Below, piece by piece: positions 20,597 to 29,900 of a stretch of 64,000 bases of DNA. The notes beneath the pieces were generated by a model. It did not search any database. It saw nothing but the letters and a program-made list of their open reading frames with translations, and was not told where the DNA came from. Made by a program: the position numbers and the translations under genes. Numbering within the stretch: the stretch's first letter is position 1; every line of letters starts with the position of its first letter. Source of the DNA: Gracilaria gracilis. Its lineage: Eukaryota; Rhodophyta; Florideophyceae; Gracilariales; Gracilariaceae. Location: positions 434,001-498,000 of the forward strand of contig JARGSG010000024.1 in assembly GCA_030374805.1 (NCBI GenBank), read 5' to 3'.

Positions 20597-20706
20597 TCCT
20601 CATCGTCAGAATCTGACGATGAGGAATCGGACGGTGCCGCTCTCGCCCGTTGCGGAGTCGTCTGATGGAGTCGTCTGATGACTCCGCAACGGGCGAGAGC
20701 GGCACC
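20597..20706. repeat. two adjacent perfect hairpins
   Basis: The first hairpin (20597 to 20625) has perfect 14-bp arms (TCCTCATCGTCAGA) around a single central base. The second has perfect 27-bp arms, 20633 to 20659 and 20680 to 20706 (beginning GGTGCCGCTCTCGCCCG), around a 20-base loop made of two near-copies of GTCGTCTGATG. Both strands remain open in some frames, and one minus-strand frame reads an acidic SDSSSSDSDDEEADE stretch, so part of it may once have been coding. Confidence 0.8.
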
Positions 20707-21198
20707 TGAACGGCGGCTGCAGTTACTGGTCTCTGTGAGGGCAGTGAAATAGGATTATACAATTTCTTCATTCAGGCCCAAAGGCGTTTTCCTCCGCCGT
20801 GGAAGGGAAAAGCTTTGACATGCACCTCCAATTTCTCCGAACCATTTGTATGCACCAGAGCATCTCGTTCTCACGTGAGTACCACAGTCGGCATCTCGCC
20901 GTCGCGCTCCGTTGCGTCTACTTGGCCAGATTCGACCAACCCTCATACATTGCCGGTTCCCGAGTAACAGCCTCGCAAATGGGGCCAGGTATCTTAATTC
21001 TCTGTGTACAACCCCCCTGTCCCTTACGCTAGTGTAGCGTGCTCCTGTCAACCATCCCGACGTCCAGCACAACCTCGGCGCCTCAAACGTTATTGTGATG
21101 AACAGTTCTATGACCAATGTCGTGTGGAATTGCTTCTCTTTCAGCAACCGAATCGTGTGCGTCGTACTCTTCTTCTGACCTCGCCCTCGGGGAGCCTG

Positions 21199-23148
21199 AT
21201 GTGGTCCTCTGCGTTTATCGTGCTTGCCTTAATTGCGCTTGCTCGGGCTGCTAAGGTCTCTCCGGCGGAACCGGCACGATGGGAGATGATCACGATTGAC
21301 TTCGAGGGTCCGCAGACGAGTGAAGTGGCAGAACCAAATCCATTTACCAACTTTCGCCTTGATGTCACGTTTACTCACCAAGCTTCCGGCGTCAAACACC
21401 TTGCCCCTGGCTTCTATGCAGCAGATGGAAATGCTGCTCAAACCTCAGCATATAGCGGAAACATCTGGCGCGTGCGTTTCACAGCTGCCAGGACTGGCAA
21501 GTGGTCATACGTCGCTTCTTTTCGCAAAGGTGACTTCATAGCCGCGAAGGACATAGATGGCGTATCTGCATCGTTCGACGGCGAGGGTGGCCATTTCGTG
21601 GTCGGTGCGCGCGAATTCCAGTTACCGGATTTGCGTGCAAAGGGGAGACTTCAATATGTAGGTCAGAGATACTTCCGTTACGCCAATGGCGAATACAAAC
21701 TTAAACTCGGCACCAATACACCTGAGAATGTGTTGGCGTATCAGGGGTTTGATGGTGAGCCGACACCTCTAACTTTCGAGTCTCATCTGAAGGATTGGAG
21801 GAGCGGGGATCCATCGTGGGGCTCTGATGGTCGTGGGAAAGCAATGATTGGAGCAGTTAATTATCTGTCCAATATGGGTGTCAATTCATTGTTTGCTATT
21901 CTGATGACTGTTAAGGGCGATAGCAAGGGACAGGTTCATCCATGGCGTTCCCAGAACGACCGCATTCGGTATGACGTAAGCAAACTAGAGCAATGGGAGG
22001 TCGTTTTTGAACATGCTGAGCGTAAAGGAATTTCTCTCAATCTGGCTTTCTGTGAAACGGAGAACGAAGCCATATTCGAGCATGAAGCTGGAATTTCGAA
22101 ACAAACCGGCTTTGCTTTATCGAGAAAAGTTTACTACAGGGAGATTATTGCTCGTTTCTCGCACCATCTTGGTTTTGCAACAATTTTAGGTGAAGAGAAT
22201 GGCTGGTCAGAAGAGGAGAAGCACGGAGGCGGGTTACCATGGGGTGTAGGTAATTCTCATCAACAGCGGAGAAAGTTCTCCCAGTTCATCAGAAATATTG
22301 ATCCTTACAAATCTCCTATTGGAGTGCATACGTTCCCATCACTCAAGGACGAGGTGTACACTCCCATGCTAGGTCCTCATAGTGGAGTTCGTCATGAGGC
22401 AGCTTCTCTTCAAATGGGGCGAAAGTGGTCGACATATGATGAAACTCGGCATTGGGTCGACCAATCCATTGTGCACGGGATGCCGTGGGTCGTTGCTGCA
22501 GACGAGGTTGGAAGTGATAGGGAGGGGGTTCCTGGTGGTGTCCCACTTGCTAGTACTGGCAAACCAAATATGAGTTTCCGCGCCGTCTTGTGCTGGGGTA
22601 ACATCATGGCCGGGGGTGCTGGCGTCGAAGTTTTTTCTGGAAAAGTAGATCAATCTCTCTCCAACTTTAGAGAATTCGACTCCATATGGGCAGAGTTTTC
22701 GCGTCCGATACGTCTCTTTCAAGAGCACAACATCCCATTTTGGGCTATGAATACTTTCTCTGACATTGTCACTCCCAAGAAAGAGATGACCGGCGATCAA
22801 TGGATGTATGGGTTTGCCAAACTTGGCGATGTGTATGTGATCTATCAAAGCGGTGAGATCGAACCAATGCTTAATCTTTCGAGGGTTAGTGGCAAATTCC
22901 ATGTAAGATGGTTTAACCCGCGCCCAAGTTCGTCTTCGGATCTCGAACTTGGAAGCGTTTTGACTATTTCTGGAGGCAAGGCAAAGGTCGAGCTGGGCAA
23001 ACCGCCGTTCGCGAAGAATCGTGATTGGGCTATTGTGGTTTCTAGGGCCTTCCCTCTGAGCAATATGGCTACAAAAGCAAGCTCTGTGTCTCCCCATGAT
23101 CTCATTCCGGGTAGTCTAACGTTTGGTACTAATTCATCGTTTTGGTGA
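21199..23148 (+). CDS. secreted DUF5060 / DUF4038-type glycoside hydrolase-like protein
   Basis: This 649-residue protein starts with a signal peptide (MWSSAFIVLALIALARAAK). Residues about 28 to 110 match a DUF5060-type beta-sandwich (DFEGPQ, NPFTNFRLDVTFTH, GNIWRVRFTAARTGKWSYVASFRKGD). The middle is a TIM-barrel of the DUF4038/apiosidase-like class, with GTNTPENVLAY, acidic candidates in LGEENGWSEEE and VVAADEVGSDREG, and a WGNIMAGGAGVEVFSG strand. The last 90 residues resemble the putative collagen-binding domain that ends such proteins (VRWFNPRPSS, NRDWAIVVSR). It probably acts on cell-wall or extracellular polysaccharide. The open frame extends upstream from a GTG at 21004, but the ATG before the signal peptide is the sensible start. 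The architecture is otherwise best known from bacteria. Confidence 0.82.
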   Translation: MWSSAFIVLALIALARAAKVSPAEPARWEMITIDFEGPQTSEVAEPNPFTNFRLDVTFTHQASGVKHLAPGFYAADGNAAQTSAYSGNIWRVRFTAARTGKWSYVASFRKGDFIAAKDIDGVSASFDGEGGHFVVGAREFQLPDLRAKGRLQYVGQRYFRYANGEYKLKLGTNTPENVLAYQGFDGEPTPLTFESHLKDWRSGDPSWGSDGRGKAMIGAVNYLSNMGVNSLFAILMTVKGDSKGQVHPWRSQNDRIRYDVSKLEQWEVVFEHAERKGISLNLAFCETENEAIFEHEAGISKQTGFALSRKVYYREIIARFSHHLGFATILGEENGWSEEEKHGGGLPWGVGNSHQQRRKFSQFIRNIDPYKSPIGVHTFPSLKDEVYTPMLGPHSGVRHEAASLQMGRKWSTYDETRHWVDQSIVHGMPWVVAADEVGSDREGVPGGVPLASTGKPNMSFRAVLCWGNIMAGGAGVEVFSGKVDQSLSNFREFDSIWAEFSRPIRLFQEHNIPFWAMNTFSDIVTPKKEMTGDQWMYGFAKLGDVYVIYQSGEIEPMLNLSRVSGKFHVRWFNPRPSSSSDLELGSVLTISGGKAKVELGKPPFAKNRDWAIVVSRAFPLSNMATKASSVSPHDLIPGSLTFGTNSSFW

Positions 23149-23924
23149 GGCGTACTGTGATCAAGCCTTTCGTAGTTCTTCACAACTCAGGCAAAAGCGT
23201 GTAACTTGTAACAAAACCCTCTCGCGAATCCATGATTTGCACAGCTGCAATAGACAATAAGAGAAAGAATTTCTCTTCTGACGTCGAAAATGTCTATTCG
23301 TTGTCTACCAACGGTACACCTAGGTCCAGTTCTGGCTCGTTGTAGCATTGCATAGAAGCTTGAAAAGCTCTTCCCGTACTGTTGGGTACCTTCGAAAGTA
23401 CAATGTAGAAGGTTAGCCCTCTTACCCTTGGTAATCCTCTTACAAGGGTATTGTGAGTGTGGTTCCTTCTCAACAAGTTGCTGTCAGGTGTGCATACGAA
23501 GGTATAATAAAACGTCAGCACTCTGCCTTCGTGACTACAGTAGCGTTCCCTGCCGGCACAGCTAGACAGAGATAAAACGATGGTCGACCGGGTTTTTAGT
23601 TTGTCTGAAGTGGTGCATTCGTTCAAAAAGCGAAAAATTGACGCCTTATTATTCAATCGTAACACGTGTTACAAGTCAGCCACAACGCTTGTCCATGCCC
23701 ACGGACACGTCAAACTTCACGCCATTCCGAGAGGGGACTTAACTGGGTAGAAGACCAATCATCTACGGTCGAACTCTGTACGTATACGCCGAACACCTAT
23801 ACGTAGTCAGTCCTTTCGCCGTAAGCCTTTTCCCGCTGGTCGCTCCTTCTCTCTCAGCTCTGCCAAGCTGTGACCAAAAGGTCGGTAGAGCCCCTCTGTG
23901 ACCGGGGTACTCGGATTTCATGCG
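23149..23924. other. intergenic region with two TACCAA(C/G)GGTA sites
   Basis: No gene is visible. The recurrent motif occurs at 23307 to 23317 (TACCAACGGTA) and at 23423 to 23433 (reverse strand, TACCAAGGGTA). A small inverted pair, TACGTATAC / TATACGTA, lies near 23780 to 23805. The right side should contain the Uso1 promoter. Confidence 0.5.
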
Positions 23925-26900
23925 ATGAACTACCTCTCTGGCGCGCTCCGTTATGTTGCTGGTGGCGAATCAGACGCGCAAAGTGTCGTACCGCGTTTGG
24001 TCGACCGAATAAAGACGTCGGTTCTACCTGTTGACCGCCGCACAGCCATTCAGCAACTAAACGAAGCCGCGAAGCAGTCTCCTCACACACAAAAACAGGT
24101 CGGCTCCCTCGGTATTAAAATTATATACGCCGTTCTGGAGCAGGATAATGAATATGACGAAACGATCAAAGCTGCCCTTGACTTACTTATTACAATTTGC
24201 GGCACGTTGGAGCCTTCCTCCTCTCCAGAAAAGCTCTCGGAGGAGGAACAGAGGAGAATTGGGGAATCTAGTGCCGTTGTGGCCAAAGAAAATGTCGACA
24301 CATTCCTTGCTCTCCCCGATGCCATTTCGCTGATTCTGCAGCAACTAGGAAAGCATGACTTTTACATTAAGTTCGGTACCATAGAACTTCTAACTGCAAT
24401 GGCAGCCAATTCTCGTGCGACGCTACAGGCCGCACTACTGTCCTCCTCTCAAGGTGTCCCTCGCGTTTGTGATATGCTCGACGACTCGGATAGACACATT
24501 CGCGTGAATGCGGTTTTGCTTCTTTCTACTCTTTGCGAGAAGTCTGCTGAAATATGCAAGATTGTTGCCTTCGCTGGAGTGCTGGAAAAGCTCTTCGTTC
24601 TGCTTGAGACGTTGTCAGCCGAAGTTTCGATGGACGACTTTTCAAGTGATGTCGTTGACAAGGACAACCTTGAAGCGGCTATTTTCGTACACGATATATT
24701 ACTTGTTGTTCACAATCTTTTGGTGGGAACGCCGAGGACAAAGACATTCTTGCGCGATACCGGATGTGTTCCGAAACTTGTCAGTCTTCTTCAGCGCACG
24801 TCCATTGACGCAGGCCTTATTACTAGTGAAACCAGCACACCATCTGGTGGTTCGACATCGACTGGGACGAAAACGGCGTTCGAATCTCAAGCCGAACGAA
24901 ATCTCTTACTGTCCTTGCAATGTGTCTCTAGTATGGTGGAAGGTACGGATGAAGAGAGCGTTCGTTTGCGAAAAGACTTGTTTACTTCAAATATCTTTTG
25001 GACACTATTGAACCTGGGCTTCTCAACAATGTCACCTTCTTCCAGTTCGGAGCTTGGCTTAGAAATTCGTTTAACTTCCCTGAAGACCATAGCCCTGCTC
25101 GTGCGCGGACTTGATGAGTTCCGGACCACCTTTAATTCGTCTGCGTTCGCAGTAGCAAATGGGGATAAGGCGATGAGTCCACAGTTAATTGCTCTAAAGA
25201 CAATGCTGAAAGAACATTCATCAGCTGTACGGGCTGCTGCTTACACTTTGCTCCGAGATTCGTTTGTCGTGGATCCGGGCTTAGATCTTCCATCCACAAT
25301 TCTTCTCAACGCAATGACCAGCTCATCAGGGACTACAACATTTGTCGGCGAAAGCAGAAACTTATCGCTCAGTTCACTATCTTCAGCGGGCGACCTTGCT
25401 TCCCCGAGCAATTCGGTGGCATTCATATCCAACTTCCTAAAAGAAGCTCTAGTGGGATGGCCAGACGTTGCTGATGCTGCAGGTGTTTTCTACGCTGCCT
25501 CTCTGGTATCATGGGTCGTGAATCGCATTCAAGGTGCGAGGGAACGTCTTTTGGGGTGTTATGTGAATGGCAGTTCCTTGTTACCTCAAGTTCTGAGAAC
25601 AATCGGTAAGCTTGAACGAGAACGTGGTCCACCAGAAATACGTATCTCCCTGTTCTCTCTGGCCTGTGTTTGGCTTTATGAAAGTCCATCTGCGGTTTCG
25701 GCGTTTTTATCATCAGCGATGAATCTTCCTTTACTCGTTGACACTATTAAGAGGACTGGTACCCGGGGAGATATTGCTGAGGTGCACACCCGCGGATTAG
25801 CAGCTGTGCTTCTGGGAATTTGTTTGCTTACGACGGAGGATGCTTCTGATGCTGCAAACCAGGGCGGATTCTTGTCCGATGGAGGTCCATCCACTGTCAT
25901 TCCGCGGGAAACGGTGGCAAACGTTATCCGTAATCGTGTTGGTGTGGCAGAGTTTACCGCCTGCCTTGATGATCTCCTTGAAGCCAAATCTTTCAAAGCC
26001 GGAGATGCTTATTCGAGTCCCTGGAATTTTGTTCAAAGTCTTATGGCTTTAGAAAAGAAGACTGGGTTTTTGTCTTCGTCGGGTAACCTAGGACACGAAA
26101 ACTGGTATGCCGATGGTATTCTCCACGTCGTTGGAAATGTCTACGAGCGGGTCGGGGCGCGTGCCCTTGATCTCGTATCTCCCCCAGCGATGCCAAGTAG
26201 AGCGATGAACGGGCACACGACTGAACATATAAATAGTTCCAAGGAACATGCCGTGCTTGCTGATTCTGCTCGGGATGAGGTTTTGAATTCGTACAAAGAA
26301 TTCATCCGTGACCAAGATGTATCTCTTAACTCTGCTCGTCAAGAGATAAGCACCTTAAAATCCGCCTTGCAAGAAGCACAAACTGAGCTGGATTCGAAAT
26401 CAAGTCAGATGTCTGCATCCAAAGGTGCAGAAAATTTCCGAAGCGTGTTAGAAGAGAAAGAAAGATTGACTGTCGAAAGAGAGTCTTTAAGATCTCTTTT
26501 GGAAGAAAAAGAGTCTGATTTTACCGCTCTGTCGGAGGCATACGCATCATTAGAAGAAGAACAAGCCTTAAGTGGGCAAAGTTCAGCATTGGATAATAAT
26601 GCCGCGCTTTCTGCAGAGATTCACCGGTTACGGTCGCAATATGATCTCTTGAAAAGGTCTCTAGAAGAGGAACTTCGCGGAAAAGAAGAAATTTCTCATC
26701 GTGCGCTGCTCCTCGACAACGTTGTGAAAGATAGAGAGATGGAACTTATTTCTCTCACTAACGAACTCGAAGCGCTACGATCGGGGGTAGCTCCGACGAA
26801 CGTTGAATCCTTCGACAACCAAAGGCGTGCAGACGTGGCAGAAGCCAAGTTAAGGGCTTGTCAATCGGACTTGGAGCTGCTGCAGAAGACTTTCACCGAT

Positions 26901-29900
26901 CTAGAAACTCGAATGAAAATTGCTGAGATGGAACGAAACGATGCGTTGTCATCCCTCTCTACTATGCAACAATCTCATGGAGAGATGGAAGTTGAAATAG
27001 GTAAACTGCGGGCTGCACGACTCAAAGAAATGAAGGAATCCCGCGAAAGTTCAGCAGCGGCTTCTGCTTCAAAGCAGCAAGAGGTTATTTCTCTTCGTCG
27101 GAGGCTAGCAGAGGTTGAAGAAGAACTTCAGCAAGAACGGAACAACGTGCGAGACTCTCCCGCTTACGAGCAAGCACAAGCGCTGGAACAACTTAGGAAC
27201 GATTATCAACGCATGCATGAGTCTACTGAGAAATTGAAAGCTGAGCTCTTTGATACTCGGCAAGCTGTTGGGGAATGGCAGAGGAGGGCTCAGGGGAGTG
27301 AGTCTATCAAGGAGCAACAATTCTCAGAGATAAACCGTCTAAGTCACTACGTGCAAGGGCTAGAAAGTCAGGTTCGATCTTTAAGCGAAACCGTTCAAGC
27401 ACAGAACCACGCGTCTAACGTAGTGAGTTCTCGGGTTGAGGAACTTCAACAACAATGTGCCGAAGCCGAAGAGAGTCGCCAACGAACAGAGGATGAATCT
27501 AGAACCTTGAAGGATGAACTAGCTTCAAGAACTGAACAAAGTATTCGTTTATCTGGACAAGTGTTTGAGATTGAAGAGGAGAGGTCGAAGCTTGAAGAAA
27601 GAAACCAAGCGCTATTATCTCGAATGGAAGCACTTCAAAGTGAACTAAACGATACGCGCAAGGAACACTCGTCGGAGGGAATGCAGAATGAGGGCCTGAT
27701 GGAGAAGATTAAGACACTAAGCGAACAATTAGATGTTGCGAAGGAGACTGTAGCCGATAGCAAGGACAGGGAAAGTCTTCTCCAAGCCAAATTGGGTGAC
27801 CGGGATTCGATTGCGGCTAAAGCAGGAGCTCTGGAAAGTGCATTAGTAGAAATTCAGGGGAAGAACAACGATTTGCGGCGGGAGATCGACGAACTGAACG
27901 AGAAAATGCTGTCACAAAACGAAGCGGAGGAGGCAAAGCGGACTCTCACATTGGAGGTGGTTTCCTTGAGGCAGGCATTGGAAGAATCTGAACAGCGTAT
28001 CATCTCACAGTCTAGGGATCAAATTGCTAACTCTTCTGCGGTGATGGTATCGGAAAGAGATGAGGCAGTTCAAAAGCTGCGTGAGAAAGATGATGAGCTT
28101 GCGCTAGCGATTGAGTCTTTACGAGAGGCGAAAGATCAACTTGCAACTGCCGCCAGCGAGATAACTGATCTACAGAAACAAGTTCGCGAAGTGGAAACTG
28201 TGCTATCCGTCGTGCAAATGGAGCGAGAGCAGCTTGCAGAGGAGTGCGAACAGAACAAGAAAGAACTTGAGAGACTGACTCCCTCTGGGGAAAGCACCGC
28301 GCGTCTAACACAACTGGAAGAAGAGTTGCGTTCCTGCGAAAGGAAGCGAGCAGATACAGCTGCGGAACTCGCGTCTCTCGTAGCTGCTTGTAAGCTTTCT
28401 GAAAAGCAGAGCAATGAAATGACGAAAGAAATTGAGTTTGCCCGCCAGATTCAGGTTGAATACGATCAGACTGTCAGTCGCCTACACGACGCATTGCATC
28501 GCGATTCAATCGCACAACAAGTTCAAGGTGTTGTCAGTGCCATCGTCATGAATGCTGCTCACGCAGTTGAGTCAGAGCGTCGAAACCAAGAACTTGCCGA
28601 CGCGCTTTCATCGCAACACAAACTTTCCGAAGAAAATTCAAATCTGCAAGTACAGCTTAAGCTAAATGTTGAGAAGCGTGCTGATATGCAAGCTATTATT
28701 TCTGGGCAGGAGCAGGCAGTAGCAGAATGCTCAGACTACAAGAAGAAGTTGGCTGAGATGTCGTCTAAGGTTGATAGCCTGCAACAAGTAGTAGATGAGG
28801 GAAGCAAGCTCAAAGAGGCCCTGGAAACTGCAAGATTAGTCGAAGAAAGATTGAGAGAGGAGAATCAATCTATCAATGCACATATTTCTGAGCTTCAATC
28901 ACGTTTTGCGGGCTCTACCACTGAGACTTCTGCTCAACCACATAGTGATGCATCGGCTTCAGAGACATCGTCCAACAGGATTTATGAGCTTGAAGAGGCG
29001 TTACGGGATGCAGCAAGAACTGTCGCGGCGACAAACCTTGAACTCATTGCAGCGCAGGGGCTGTTGGTCGAAATCTCTGCGGACAAGTCTTCAATGCATG
29101 CTCAGCTCATAAATGCTCGCCAGGCAATAGACGATCTCAAGAAACAGTCTGATGAGAATAAGCATGTTGTGGTGAAAAGTGCCGCCGTTTCAGAAATCTC
29201 TGAAGCGGACCACCTCTCGTCTGATGTTCCGGGAATCGCCTCTGTTGCTGATCAGACTGTAGAGCTTTCTCAACGGCTGGATTGTGCAAATGCAGACGCA
29301 GGGAATCTGCGAAGTGCTCTATCAAACTCTATGACTGAAGCCAGCTCGGCTCTAGATTTGGTGATGGGCATCCATGAATCTGTCAAGACTATTGAACATC
29401 GCTTGAAAGAGTCTGAGAGCTCTCTCAGTCATTCGAGATCCACTGAAGAAGAGTTAAGAAAGGAACTATGGACATTGAAGCAAAAGACCGAAGAAGAGAA
29501 AGAGGAGAATCAGAAAGAAAGAAAGGAAGCCGAGGAGGCGCTCAAGGAAATTGTGCGCAGCAAGGAAGAAGCAGTCCAGGGTTTGGAGGAAAAAATTCAT
29601 ATTCTGAAGAGCTCATTTGAGAGCAATTCAGAATCTCTAGAAGCTCAGATTCAGAGGCAGGAGACGTTGTTGGAGGAAGCGAAGTCGAAGTTGAAAGAAG
29701 GTGAGACTGAGCTGGACCAAGCATATACTAACATAAAACAACTCGAGGGCAAAACTAAGGAACTCGAGGAATCAGAATATAAGTTAACTTTATCACTAAA
29801 CACAACTGAGAATCAAGTGCAGGTTCTACAGGAAGAGGAAAGGCTGAGGAAACTCAGGCTGGTGGAATCGCAGAATGCCCGCAAAAACCTAGAAGCCAGC

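Larger units (their letters stand above)
16634..21198. other. gene-poor AT-richer stretch with TE relics and palindromes
   Basis: Across 4.5 kb I see no convincing gene; open frames are all under 130 codons. It holds an imperfect palindrome (17506 to 17570), a CTT run near 17763 flanked by a GAGAGTGGGCCTT repeat, four copies of the TACCAACGGTA motif, a diverged LINE 3' end (about 19549 to 19700), and two hairpins (20597 to 20706). A 15-base tandem duplication, TTCATTCAAGAGCCT, lies near 16800 to 16830. The stretch is probably old mobile DNA. Confidence 0.6.
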
